A stretch of DNA of 34,628 bases from Deltaproteobacteria bacterium (GCA_003696105.1 RFGE01000114.1:1-34628); one strand, 5' to 3'; positions 25,926 to 34,236 are shown, counted from the stretch's first letter. Translations and numbers: made by a program. The notes: a model not told the origin generated them from the sequence alone.

Positions 25926-25996
25926 GACCACAACGCGTTCGATCGCCACCGGTGCCGCGGGTCGACCGCGCGCGCGCGCTCTGTTATGAAGCGGCG

Positions 25997-28564
25997 ATGT
26001 CTGCCCGTCGCCCGGCGTCCGCGTCCGCCGCCACGGTGGCGGTGGCCCTCGCCGCGACCGCGGCGTTCGCCGGCACGCCGGCCGCCGCCGGTAAGCGCGC
26101 AGTGGCCGTGCGCGCGGCCGTCGCGCCGCGCATCGATGGCCGCCTGGATGACGCGGTGTGGCGCGCCGCCCCGTTCGTCCACGACTTCGCCCAACGCGAG
26201 CCACACGAGGGCGCCGCGCCGCTGCGGCGCACCGAGGTGGCGTTCGCGTACGACGACGACTACCTGTACGTCGGCGCGCGCATGTACGCGCGCGGGCCGG
26301 ACGACGTGCAGGCGGTCGTGACGCGGCGCGACGACTCCGGATCGGCCGAGCGCATCATCGTGTCGTTCGATCCGTTCCTCGACCGGCGCACCGCGTACAG
26401 CTTCGCAGTGACCGCCGCCGGCGTCCGCGTCGACTGGCTCCACACAGACGACAACATGTTCGCTCGCGACTACTCGTACAACCCGGTGTGGGACGCCGCG
26501 GTTCATGTCGGTCCACACGGGTGGACCGCCGAGATGAAGATTCCATTTTCGCAGCTGCGGTTTCCCCGCCGGCAGCACCACGCCTGGGGGGTCAACATCA
26601 ACCGCTATCGCCCGCAGGACAACGAGGACGTGTTCTGGGTCGTGGTCCCCAAGGGAGTCGTCGCGTGGTCGTCGTGGTTCGGCGAACTCGCCGGCATCGC
26701 CGGCATCCGCGGCGAGCGCGGCGCCGAGCTTCTGCCCTACGCCGCCGCCGAGGCGCGCATCGGCGAATCGGCTGACGGCGGCGGGGTCGACGGGCGCGCC
26801 GGCATCGACGCGAAGATCGGACTCGGATCGAGCTTCACCCTCGACGCCACCGTCAACCCCGACTTCGGTCAGGTCGAGGCGGATCCGGCGGTCGTCAACC
26901 TGAGCGCATTCGAGGCGCGGTTTTCCGAGCAGCGGCCATTCTTCGTCGAAGGCCGGCAACTGCTCGCCGGCCTCGGCCCCGCGTATTTCTACTCGCGCCG
27001 CATCGGCGGCGCGCCCCGCGCGCTCAACGACCTGTCGGCGTCCCCGCAGCCGACCCGCATCCTCGGCGCCGCCAAGCTCACCGGCCGCACGCGCGGCGGC
27101 ACGTCGGCCGGCGCGCTCGCCGCGATCACGTCGACCTTGCCGGATCGCACGTTCGATCCGCTGCAAGCGTTCGGCGTCGGCCGGCTGCAGCGCGAGTTCG
27201 GGCCGAACGCGTCGATCGTCGGCGCGTCGATCGCGGCGGTCGAGCGCACGTTCGGCGACGACGACGCGGTCGACGACGGCACGCCGCTGGCCGATCTGCT
27301 GCCGCGCGCCGCGGTCAGCGGCGGCGTCGACTGGCGGCTGCGGTTCTCGGGCGGCGAGTACGAGGTCGGCGGCTTCGCTGGCGGCAGTAGCGTCCACGGA
27401 AGCGCGGCCGCGATCGAGGCCGTGCAGCGGTCGAGTGCGCATTACTTCCAGCGGCCCGACCAGTCGCACGTGCGCCTCGACCCGGCGAGGCGGTCGCTCG
27501 CCGGGTGGACGGCGGCACTCGCGGCCCGCAAGCGGTCCGGCCACGTGCGCGCGTTCGCCACCGTGGGCGCCGAATCGCCCGGGCTCGAGCTCAACGACGT
27601 CGGGCTGCTGCACTCGGCCGACGACGCGTTCGTCGAAGCGGGCGCGTCCTTCGAGGAAGAGCACCCGACGCGGTGGACGCGAACGTGGCGGGTCGGCGCG
27701 AGCATCGCGCAGGAGTGGAACTTCGGCGGCGTGCGCAAGCCGCTCGGCCTCGAAGTCAACGCGGCCGTCGAGCTGCCCAACTACGTGGCGATCGACGTGT
27801 TCGGCAGCTATCGCACCGCCGGTATCGACGACGACGCGACGCGCGGCGGTCCGCTGATGGAGGTCGGCCCGGCGCGCGAGCTCGGCGCCGGCATTCGCAA
27901 TCGCCACGGCGCCCGCACCTCGTGGAGTGCCAGCGCGGTCGCGCTGTCGTCGGACACCGGCGACGCAGGCTGGATCGTTCAGGCGCGCCTGTCGGCGATC
28001 CCCGCAGACCGCCTCCAGATTCAACTCGAGCCGGCATGGACCCGCGTGCGCGTCGGTCGCCAGTACCTCGCCACGGTCGACGGCGGCCGGGACGAAACGT
28101 TCGGCCAGCGGTACGTGTTCGCAACCGTCGCGCGGCGCGAGCTGGCGGTGACCGCGCGGGTCAAGCTGGCGCTGACGCCCGATCTGGCAGTCGAGCTGTT
28201 CGCGCAACCGTTCGCGTCGGCCGGCGACTACACCGCATTCGGCGAACTCGCGGCGCCGCGCAGCCGCGAACTGATCGAGTACGAGGTGGTCGCCGATACG
28301 GACGACGAGCTGGCGTTGTCCGGCGCCGGCGGCAGCGTGGTGTTGCCGCAGCCCGATTTCACCGTGCTGTCGCTGCGCAGCACGCTGGTCGTGCGATGGG
28401 AGTTCGCGCCGGGCAGCACGCTGTTCGCGGTGTGGCAGCAAGACCGGGCCGACGGCGCGCCGCGCGCGACGGCCGCCGGGCTGTCCGGCCTCGGCGACGC
28501 CGTGTCCGCGCCGGGCGAGCACGCGATCCTGGTCAAGCTGGCGTACTGGTGGCCGATCCGGTGA
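25997..28564 (+). CDS. DUF5916 outer-membrane protein with N-terminal CBM9-like domain
   Basis: This 855-aa protein has a signal peptide (hydrophobic run to AGTPAAAGK). A CBM9/DOMON-like domain covers about residues 40-230: PRIDGRLDDAVWRAAPFVHDF, FAYDDDYLYVGARMYA, DPFLDRRTAYSFAVTAAG and EMKIPFSQLRFP. The DUF5916 region follows, with the hallmark NPDFGQVEADPAVVNLSAFE and ARFSEQRPFFVEGRQLL near residues 290-325 and YFYSRRIG. The C-terminal ~450 residues show alternating polar and hydrophobic strands as in a TonB-type beta-barrel. It is presumably an outer-membrane protein; the ligand is unknown. The 3' end overlaps the convergent acyl-CoA synthetase gene by 32 nt. The start has TATGAA 6 nt upstream and no Shine-Dalgarno. 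Confidence 0.9.
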   Translation: MSARRPASASAATVAVALAATAAFAGTPAAAGKRAVAVRAAVAPRIDGRLDDAVWRAAPFVHDFAQREPHEGAAPLRRTEVAFAYDDDYLYVGARMYARGPDDVQAVVTRRDDSGSAERIIVSFDPFLDRRTAYSFAVTAAGVRVDWLHTDDNMFARDYSYNPVWDAAVHVGPHGWTAEMKIPFSQLRFPRRQHHAWGVNINRYRPQDNEDVFWVVVPKGVVAWSSWFGELAGIAGIRGERGAELLPYAAAEARIGESADGGGVDGRAGIDAKIGLGSSFTLDATVNPDFGQVEADPAVVNLSAFEARFSEQRPFFVEGRQLLAGLGPAYFYSRRIGGAPRALNDLSASPQPTRILGAAKLTGRTRGGTSAGALAAITSTLPDRTFDPLQAFGVGRLQREFGPNASIVGASIAAVERTFGDDDAVDDGTPLADLLPRAAVSGGVDWRLRFSGGEYEVGGFAGGSSVHGSAAAIEAVQRSSAHYFQRPDQSHVRLDPARRSLAGWTAALAARKRSGHVRAFATVGAESPGLELNDVGLLHSADDAFVEAGASFEEEHPTRWTRTWRVGASIAQEWNFGGVRKPLGLEVNAAVELPNYVAIDVFGSYRTAGIDDDATRGGPLMEVGPARELGAGIRNRHGARTSWSASAVALSSDTGDAGWIVQARLSAIPADRLQIQLEPAWTRVRVGRQYLATVDGGRDETFGQRYVFATVARRELAVTARVKLALTPDLAVELFAQPFASAGDYTAFGELAAPRSRELIEYEVVADTDDELALSGAGGSVVLPQPDFTVLSLRSTLVVRWEFAPGSTLFAVWQQDRADGAPRATAAGLSGLGDAVSAPGEHAILVKLAYWWPIR

Positions 28565-30680
28565 CCGCGCCCGGCGCGGGTTCCGCGAGCACGACGCGGG
28601 CGTCGATCGCCACGAGCCCGTCGCCGGTGATCACCAGCGGATTGACGTCGAGTTCGGCGATGTCGGGGCAGGCCTCGACGAGAGCGGAGATGCGCCACAC
28701 CACCTCCGCCAACTCGTCCCGATCCAGGCGCGGCCGGCCGCGCGCGCCGTCGAGCAGCGCCTGTGCGCGGATCTCTCCGATCATGTCGAGCGCGTCGCGC
28801 CGCGACAGCGGCACGAGCCGAAATGCGACATCGCGATAGACCTCGACGAACACGCCTCCGATGCCCACCATCATCACCGGACCGAAACCGGCGTCGCGCG
28901 ACATGCCCACGATGATCTCGGTGCCGCTGACCATCTCCTCCACCGTAAAGCCGGTGATGCGGGCGCCGGGCTGATGCGCGGCGACGCGCTCGCGGATGGA
29001 CGCGCACGCCGCGCGCACCCCGTCGGCATCGACGACGTCGAGCACGACGCCGCCCACGTCCGACTTGTGGACGACGTCCGGGCTGATCAGCTTGACCACG
29101 ACCGGATACCCGATGCGCTCGGCGAGCGCGACCGCGGCGTCTTCGCCGTCCGCGATGCCGCTGCCGTTGTAGCGCAACCCGGCGCTCGCCAGCACCTCGC
29201 GCGCCAGCGACAGGTCGAGATGGCGCTGGCCGCGCTCGCGCGCCTCGGCGAGCAGGCGGCGCGCGCGGGCGTGATCGGGCGGCGGCAAGTCCGGCCAGTC
29301 GCGGGCCGGGGCCGGTGTACGCGCGAGCCAGGCGCCGCGGCGGGCGAGCGCGCCCATCGCGCTCACCGCGAGTTCGGGGACGTGCAACTCGGGGATGCCG
29401 GCCGCGTCGAGCTTGGAGCCGACGTCGGTGCCGACCAGCCCGAGGAAGCTCGAACACACCGGCTTGCTCCACCCCGGATCGCGCACCGCGTCGACGATCG
29501 CGTCGGCGACCGCCGCCGGCCGCGTCATCGCCTGGACCGTCATCACGACGATCACGCCGTCGACCTCCGGCGCGCGGCCGACGATGTTCAGCGCGTCTCG
29601 GTACCGCTCTGGAGTCGCGTCGCCGATCACGTCGATCGGGTTGTTGTGCGACCACACCGCCGGCAGCACCTCGTCGAGCGCCGCGCGCGTCGCGTCCGAC
29701 AGCGTCGCGAGCACGAGCCCGTGGCGGCTCGCCTCGTCGGCGCACAACACGCCGGGGCCGCCCGCGTTGGTGACGATCGCGATGCGCGGCCCGGGCGCCG
29801 GCGGCTGCGACGCCAGCGCCCGCGCCCACGCGAGGAACTCGCCGATCGATCGCGCCTGCTGCACCCCCGCCTGCGCGAACGCGGCCGCGTACGCCGCCGC
29901 CGATCCCGCGAGGCTGCCGGTGTGCGACGAGGCCGCGCGCGCGCCGGCGTCCGTCGCGCCGCCCTTGAGAGCGACCACCGGTTTGACGGCGGCGACCTCG
30001 CGCATCGCGTCGTACACGGCGCGCGGCCGCGGGAACGCCTCGGTGTACAGCGCCACGCACGACGTCTCGTCGTCGGCTCCCAGCCATCGGATCACGTCGT
30101 CGTCGGCGACGTCCGCCTTGTCGCCGAGCGACACCGCGGCCGACAGGCCGAACCGCTCGACCCGCGCGTAGCTGACGATGCCGGTGATCAGCGCCCCGGA
30201 TTGCGACAGCAGCCCGATCGACCCGGCGGGCGGCGCCTCCGTGCCGAAGCTCGCGTTGAGCCCGCGCCCGGGGCGGATCACGCCGAGGCAGTTCGGGCCG
30301 ATGATGCGAACGCCGGCCGCGCGCGCGGCCTCCACCATGCGCCGCTGCAACGCCCGCCCGTCGGCGCCCATCTCGGCGAACCCGGCGGAGATGACGATCG
30401 CCGCGCGGCAACCGATGCGCCCGGCCTCGGCGATCACGTCGGGGATGAACCGCGGCGGGATCGCGACGACGATCAGATCGACCGGCGCCCCGATTGCCGA
30501 CAGGCTCTCGTACGCGCGAAGGCCGAGGATCTCCCCGCCCTTCGGATTGACCGGATAGATCGCGCCGTCGAACCCGTCGATTAGGTTGCGCAGGACCGCG
30601 TGGCCGACCGAACTTGCGCGGCGGCTGGCCCCGACGACGGCGACCGACGCCGGCGCGAAGAACGGGTCGAGCCCGCCCAT
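28533..30680 (-). CDS. NDP-forming acyl-CoA synthetase, fused alpha-beta (acetyl-CoA synthetase ADP-forming type)
   Basis: This 715-aa single-chain enzyme converts acyl-CoA + ADP + Pi to acid + ATP + CoA, or the reverse. The CoA-binding Rossmann domain begins FFAPASVAVVGASRRASSVG and contains IYPVNPKGGEILG and GPNCLGVI. The succinyl-CoA ligase-like domain contains GLLSQSGALITGIV and the phospho-His site ASSHTGSLAGS near residue 250. The C-terminal ATP-grasp half (about 470-700) contains YPVVVKLISPDVVHKSDVGGV, TGFTVEEMVSGTEIIVG, GPVMMVGIGGVFVEVYRDVAFRL and DIAELDVNPLVI. Its start lies 4 nt after the stop of the TRAP binding-protein gene, so the two form an operon. Substrate range cannot be read from sequence; it could be acetate or another small acid. 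Confidence 0.93.
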   Translation of the reverse strand: MGGLDPFFAPASVAVVGASRRASSVGHAVLRNLIDGFDGAIYPVNPKGGEILGLRAYESLSAIGAPVDLIVVAIPPRFIPDVIAEAGRIGCRAAIVISAGFAEMGADGRALQRRMVEAARAAGVRIIGPNCLGVIRPGRGLNASFGTEAPPAGSIGLLSQSGALITGIVSYARVERFGLSAAVSLGDKADVADDDVIRWLGADDETSCVALYTEAFPRPRAVYDAMREVAAVKPVVALKGGATDAGARAASSHTGSLAGSAAAYAAAFAQAGVQQARSIGEFLAWARALASQPPAPGPRIAIVTNAGGPGVLCADEASRHGLVLATLSDATRAALDEVLPAVWSHNNPIDVIGDATPERYRDALNIVGRAPEVDGVIVVMTVQAMTRPAAVADAIVDAVRDPGWSKPVCSSFLGLVGTDVGSKLDAAGIPELHVPELAVSAMGALARRGAWLARTPAPARDWPDLPPPDHARARRLLAEARERGQRHLDLSLAREVLASAGLRYNGSGIADGEDAAVALAERIGYPVVVKLISPDVVHKSDVGGVVLDVVDADGVRAACASIRERVAAHQPGARITGFTVEEMVSGTEIIVGMSRDAGFGPVMMVGIGGVFVEVYRDVAFRLVPLSRRDALDMIGEIRAQALLDGARGRPRLDRDELAEVVWRISALVEACPDIAELDVNPLVITGDGLVAIDARVVLAEPAPGAVTGSATSTPA

Positions 30681-30684
30681 GCGG

Positions 30685-31710
30685 CTACTTGCTCGCCCGC
30701 TTCTTGCGGAACTCGTCGCGATACTTGAGGACCATCGCGAGTTCCTGCTCGGTATAGACCTTGCCGGCCAGCCGCTTCCACAGCTTTTGCGCCTCCGCCT
30801 CGAGCTTGGATCGCAGCGCCTGCGGCGTGTCGACGAAGCGGATGCCGTTTTTCTGCATCGCGCGCTTGGCGCGATCGTTGTCCCTGCGCACGCGCTTGAT
30901 GAGCATCGCGCCGATCTTCTTGCCGATCTTCTGCTCGGTGGCGCGGTCTTCCGGCGACATCTCGTTCCATGCGTCGAGGCGGACGACCATGGCGCCGACG
31001 GTGTAACCGAACGGCTCGACCGTCGCGTACGAGACCTCCGTGTACCACTGCAGCGCGACCGCGGCCAGCGGCGATCCGTAGCAACCGTCGATGCGCCCGG
31101 TCTTGAGCGCCGTGAGCACCTCCGGCACGCCGAGCGGCACGCTGCTGACCCCGATCTGCTCGAAGTACGCGCGCACGATCGGGTCGTCGGTCCACGCCCA
31201 GAACGTCACCTTCTTGAGGTCGTCGAACGACTGGATCGATCGCTTGGCGTACATGTGCGCCCAGCCGACGTCGCCCGGATACAGCAGCTTGAACCCCTGC
31301 TCCTCGAACTTTTTCTCGAAGTACGGCCACATCTTGGCGCGCACGTAGTCGACCTCTTCGACCGACTCGAACAAGAACGGGAGCTGCATGACGCGGACGC
31401 CCGGGTAGATCAAGCTCAGGCCGACGGTGGTGAGGGCGGCGCCGTCGAGCTGCTTTTGACGAATCTTGCGGACGACGTCCTTCTCGTCGCCCTGGGTGCC
31501 GCCCGGGTACCACTTGACCTTGACCCGGCCGCCGGTGGCCTCCGCGATCTTGTTCGCGCCCTTCTCGAGGATGTTCATCCACGCGGACCCGGCCGGCGCC
31601 AGGGTCGCCACGCGCCGCTCCTTCGCGCGCGCGTCGCCCATCCCGACCGTCCACAACGCCGCCGCCGCGATCGCCGCGATCCAAATCGTACCCGCTCGTC
31701 TGCTCATCAT
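30685..31710 (-). CDS. TRAP transporter solute-binding protein (DctP family)
   Basis: This 341-aa exported protein has a signal peptide (IWIAAIAAAALWTVGMGDARA). The DctP fold follows: ATLAPAGSAWMNILEKGANKI, VKVKWYPGGTQGDEKDVVRKI, LDGAALTTVGLSLIYPGVRV, LPFLFESVEEVDYV, the ligand-binding region KRSIQSFDDLKKVTFWAWTD, and GVPEVLTALKTGRIDGCYGSPLA. Such proteins capture organic acids in the periplasm for DctQM permeases, but no DctQ or DctM gene is in this window. The gene leads a two-gene operon with the NDP-forming acyl-CoA synthetase, suggesting uptake followed by CoA activation. Met codons at 31710 and 31707 are adjacent; TACACT lies 8 nt upstream. Confidence 0.92.
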   Translation of the reverse strand: MMSRRAGTIWIAAIAAAALWTVGMGDARAKERRVATLAPAGSAWMNILEKGANKIAEATGGRVKVKWYPGGTQGDEKDVVRKIRQKQLDGAALTTVGLSLIYPGVRVMQLPFLFESVEEVDYVRAKMWPYFEKKFEEQGFKLLYPGDVGWAHMYAKRSIQSFDDLKKVTFWAWTDDPIVRAYFEQIGVSSVPLGVPEVLTALKTGRIDGCYGSPLAAVALQWYTEVSYATVEPFGYTVGAMVVRLDAWNEMSPEDRATEQKIGKKIGAMLIKRVRRDNDRAKRAMQKNGIRFVDTPQALRSKLEAEAQKLWKRLAGKVYTEQELAMVLKYRDEFRKKRASK

Positions 31711-31718
31711 GGCCGCCT

Positions 31719-31724
31719 AGTGTA
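31719..31724 (-). promoter_or_regulatory. -10 box adjacent to the TRAP gene start
   Basis: TACACT on the minus strand ends 8 nt before ATG 31710. A weak TGGACA lies 15 nt further upstream. Confidence 0.5.
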
Positions 31725-31815
31725 TCCGATGTGGGTGGGTGTCCATGGCCCCGCGCGGACCGTTTTCGCGCCGCGGGCCGCTCGGCGAGGTGGGACGCCG
31801 AGCCCGGCGCCGGTA

Positions 31816-31845
31816 TTCACAGCCTCCCGCGGGGGCCGCTACACT
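31816..31845 (+). promoter_or_regulatory. Promoter of the AgmX-like gene
   Basis: TTCACA (31816-31821) is followed after 18 nt by TACACT (31840-31845). The -10 box ends 6 nt before GTG 31852. This is the best -35/-10 pair among the start-proximal promoters in the window. Confidence 0.55.
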
Positions 31846-31851
31846 GCGGCA

Positions 31852-32436
31852 GTGCGGTCGTTCTGGCTCGGGTTGGCCATCGGCGCCCTGCTCGGCGGCG
31901 GCGGCGTCTACGCGGCGCTCGAACGCCCGTGGCAGCGTGCCGCGCCTTCGGCGCCGGCCACCGCGGGGGCCGACGCCGGGTCCGAAACAGATCGCCCGGC
32001 GCGCCGCCGGCGTCCGCGCAAACGGCGCCGGATCGCGCGGGAGGCGGAGGCGGCCGCGGTCGAACTGTCAGCTCGCGATCGCCAGTTGGTGTGGCGCGGA
32101 CCGTCGATCGAACTGGCGCCGCGCGCGGTCGATTTCGCCGCGGAGGGCGGCGGCCGGTCGCTGTCGCCGGCGGAGATCGACGCGGGCATCGCGGCGCTCG
32201 CCGACGCGATCACGGCGTGCATCGAGGACGCGCGCGGCGACGCGGACCTGACGGCGACGATCGACCTCGAGCTGCTCGTCGAGGGCGACGGGCGCGTGTC
32301 GCGCGTTCGCGTGCGCGCGCCGCGTTACCTCGCGGATCGCGGCCTGCGCGGCTGCATCGCCCGCGCGACCGCCGGCCGGCCGTTCGCGGCGACCGGCGCG
32401 CAGACGATCGTGTCGGTGCCGTTCCATTTGCGCTGA
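31852..32436 (+). CDS. Single-pass membrane protein with AgmX/TonB-C-like C-terminal domain
   Basis: This 194-aa protein starts at GTG 31852 with an N-terminal transmembrane helix (FWLGLAIGALLGGGGVYAAL). A basic Arg/Lys-rich linker follows (PARRRRPRKRRRI, about residues 45-60). The C-terminal domain (about 125-194) has the pattern ITACIEDAR, LTATIDLELLVEGDGRVSRV, RGLRGCIARATAGRPF and TIVSVPFHL. This is the AgmX/PglI C-terminal or TonB-C-like layout common in myxobacteria, with two conserved Cys. Such domains are periplasmic and often linked to gliding or export assemblies; a specific role cannot be assigned. It was distinguished from the much longer open frame upstream by the promoter and helix. 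Confidence 0.72.
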   Translation: MRSFWLGLAIGALLGGGGVYAALERPWQRAAPSAPATAGADAGSETDRPARRRRPRKRRRIAREAEAAAVELSARDRQLVWRGPSIELAPRAVDFAAEGGGRSLSPAEIDAGIAALADAITACIEDARGDADLTATIDLELLVEGDGRVSRVRVRAPRYLADRGLRGCIARATAGRPFAATGAQTIVSVPFHLR

Positions 32437-32447
32437 CCGCGGCGTGC

Positions 32448-32453
32448 TACAAT
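32448..32453 (+). promoter_or_regulatory. -10 box adjacent to the zinc-ribbon gene start
   Basis: TACAAT ends 6 nt before ATG 32460. It lies within the 23-nt gap after the preceding gene. Confidence 0.5.
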
Positions 32454-32459
32454 CGCGGC

Positions 32460-32915
32460 ATGAGCGTCGCGGTCGGGGCCGACATCGAGTCCTTGTGCAG
32501 CAAGTGCGGGGACGTGTGGCACGTCGTCGTCGCCATGGTCGACGGAAAGGTCGCGAAGGTCGAGTGCAAGGAGTGCCACGGCGTGCACCGCTATCGCGAC
32601 CCGAAGGGCAAGGCAAAGGCCGCGCCGAAGCGGACATCGAAGGCCGGCGCCGGCAAGAAGGCGCCGGCGCCGAAGGTACCCGTCGTCGAGGCCAACCCCG
32701 ACCGGCCGCCGCGCCCGTATCGGACGACCGACACCTACGAGCCGGGCGACCGCGTGCAGCACGCGACGTTCGGCGACGGCGTCGTCCAAGCCGTCGTCGG
32801 ACCGGGCAAAGTCGAGATCCTGTTCGCGGACGGCGAGCGCCGTCTACTCGCGTGCGCCAAGCCCGCACCGTCGTTGGGCCGCGCGCCGCGCCGCCGGTTC
32901 GAAACCGAGAACTGA
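32460..32915 (+). CDS. Zinc-ribbon plus Tudor/UvrD-C-like domain protein
   Basis: This 151-aa cytoplasmic protein has two parts. The N-terminal zinc ribbon uses C13/C16 (SLCSKCGDVWHVVVAMV) and C36/C39 (VECKECHGVHRYR). A Lys/Ala/Pro-rich flexible linker (about 49-90, KGKAKAAPKRTSKAGAGKK) follows. The C-terminal domain (GDRVQHATFGDGVVQAVVG, KVEILFADGERRLL) resembles the Tudor-like C-terminal domain of UvrD/PcrA helicases or CarD-type modules that contact RNA polymerase. A nucleic-acid or transcription-associated role is likely (inference). It lies 23 nt after the AgmX-like gene but has its own -10 box. Confidence 0.78.
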   Translation: MSVAVGADIESLCSKCGDVWHVVVAMVDGKVAKVECKECHGVHRYRDPKGKAKAAPKRTSKAGAGKKAPAPKVPVVEANPDRPPRPYRTTDTYEPGDRVQHATFGDGVVQAVVGPGKVEILFADGERRLLACAKPAPSLGRAPRRRFETEN

Positions 32916-33001
32916 CGCGCGCGCGGCCTCCGCCGCCGAGCGCCGCGGTGACGCCGCGCATGCTGGGCGCCCGTGGGCCGCGGGCGTGCCCGACGCGCGC
33001 C

Positions 33002-33038
33002 CGCGAAGTCTGCGCCGCTAAGCCGCGCAGACTTCGCG
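33002..33038. terminator. Perfect 14-bp inverted repeat at the end of the desaturase gene
   Basis: CGCGAAGTCTGCGC (33002-33015) and its complement (33025-33038) flank a 9-nt loop. The right arm encodes the last residues of the desaturase and the loop contains its TAG stop. It lies between convergent genes and could terminate both. No T-tract follows. Confidence 0.6.
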
Positions 33039-34136
33039 CGTCGAGTCGACGGCCTCCGTCGGGCGCCGCCCCATGCGGCGCAACAGGCGCCCGTGCGATG
33101 CGATCGCCTCGGCGAAGCTGGCAAAGCACGTGTAGGGCACGCCGTGCTCGTCGCACACCGCGCGCACGATCGGCGCGATCGCCGGGTAGTGCACGTGGCA
33201 CACCTTCGGAAACAGGTGGTGCTCGATCTGAAAGTTCAGCCCGCCCACGTACCAGTTCAACAGGCGGCTATCCGGTGCAAAGTCGGCGGTCGTCCGCACC
33301 TGGTGCATCGCCCACTCGTCGTCGATGCGCCCCGTCGTCGGGGCGGGCAGCGGGAACGCGAGTTGCTCGTGCGTGTGAGCCGCCTGGAATACGACGCCGA
33401 GGATCAGACCGACCGCAAACCAGGTCGCGACGTAAAACGCCAACACGACCCACCACGCGTGAAACAGCAGCGGAATGCCAACCGCCCAGCCGAGCAAGAA
33501 CAGCTTGCTGGCGAACACCTCGGCCAGGCGCCAGCCGCGCGGCCGCGGAAAGTGGTGGCGGCCGACGCGGCCGGTCTTCACGTTGAGGAAGTCCTCGACG
33601 AGGTGCATGTGGAACACGGTGAAGCCGTACAAACCCCACATGTAGACGTGCTGGTAGCGGTGCGCCGGGCGCCACGCCTGCTCCGGCGTGAGGCGCGCAA
33701 ACGGCGCCAGGTCGATGTCGTGATCGGCGCCGCCGACGTTGGTGTAGGTGTGATGAAACACGTTGTGCTTCCACCGCCACAGGTAGGAGCTGGCGCCGAG
33801 CATGTCGAGCGTGCGCTCGAGTAGGCGGTTGACAAGTGGCCGGCGCGAGTAGGCGCCGTGATTGGCGTCGTGTTGGATCGAAAACCCGATGCCGGCGATG
33901 GCGAACGCCATCGACGTCGCCGCAAGTGCGCCGTGCCACCACGTCGTCGCAACGAACACCAACAGCGCGTACGAGCCGACGAACCACGCGAGCATCAGCG
34001 CGGTCTTGACGTACATCCGCCCGTCGCCGTGGGGCGACCGGCCGGTGCGCGCGAAATGCGCGCCGACGCGGCGGTCGAGCTCGCGGCGAAAGCCGCTGTC
34101 GGCGGCGAAACGGGGGCGGGGTACATTCGAACTCAC
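33018..34136 (-). CDS. Membrane fatty acid desaturase, front-end (QIEHH) type
   Basis: From GTG 34136 this is a 372-aa di-iron membrane desaturase. The three His boxes are complete: HDANHG, HNVFHHTYTN and NFQIEHHLFP. The Gln in the third box is typical of front-end (Delta-5/Delta-6-like) acyl desaturases. There is no fused cytochrome b5 domain. Hydrophobic segments include LMLAWFVGSYALLVFVATTWW, LAATSMAFAIAGIGF, LFLLGWAVGIPLLFHAWWVV and AVGLILGVVF. It introduces double bonds into membrane or CoA-linked fatty acids using O2. An upstream GTG at 34175 is in frame, but it lies inside a perfect palindrome and has no Shine-Dalgarno; neither start is certain. Confidence 0.9.
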   Translation of the reverse strand: MSSNVPRPRFAADSGFRRELDRRVGAHFARTGRSPHGDGRMYVKTALMLAWFVGSYALLVFVATTWWHGALAATSMAFAIAGIGFSIQHDANHGAYSRRPLVNRLLERTLDMLGASSYLWRWKHNVFHHTYTNVGGADHDIDLAPFARLTPEQAWRPAHRYQHVYMWGLYGFTVFHMHLVEDFLNVKTGRVGRHHFPRPRGWRLAEVFASKLFLLGWAVGIPLLFHAWWVVLAFYVATWFAVGLILGVVFQAAHTHEQLAFPLPAPTTGRIDDEWAMHQVRTTADFAPDSRLLNWYVGGLNFQIEHHLFPKVCHVHYPAIAPIVRAVCDEHGVPYTCFASFAEAIASHGRLLRRMGRRPTEAVDSTREVCAA

Positions 34137-34140
34137 GCGT

Positions 34141-34180
34141 CGATCGTGCCGCACCCGTGCCCCGCGCAGCGGCACGATCG
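34141..34180. promoter_or_regulatory. 12-bp perfect inverted repeat upstream of the desaturase
   Basis: CGATCGTGCCGC (34141-34152) and GCGGCACGATCG (34169-34180) flank 16 nt. The repeat sits 4 nt upstream of the preferred GTG start. It could be an operator for a dimeric regulator or an mRNA hairpin. Confidence 0.5.
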
Positions 34181-34236
34181 AGTCACGGTTACGTCACGAC
34201 ACCTCGCGACCGCCGAGGGTCACCGTCGACGCCGGC

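Noticed and set aside
30586-31851. Long plus-strand frame continuing upstream of the AgmX-like gene
   Set aside because: It is antisense to the clear TRAP and synthetase operon. The AgmX-like protein starts at GTG 31852 with its own promoter and transmembrane helix.
34136-34175. N-terminal extension of the desaturase from GTG 34175
   Set aside because: The extension falls in a perfect palindrome, has no ribosome-binding site and adds no family sequence. It cannot be fully excluded.
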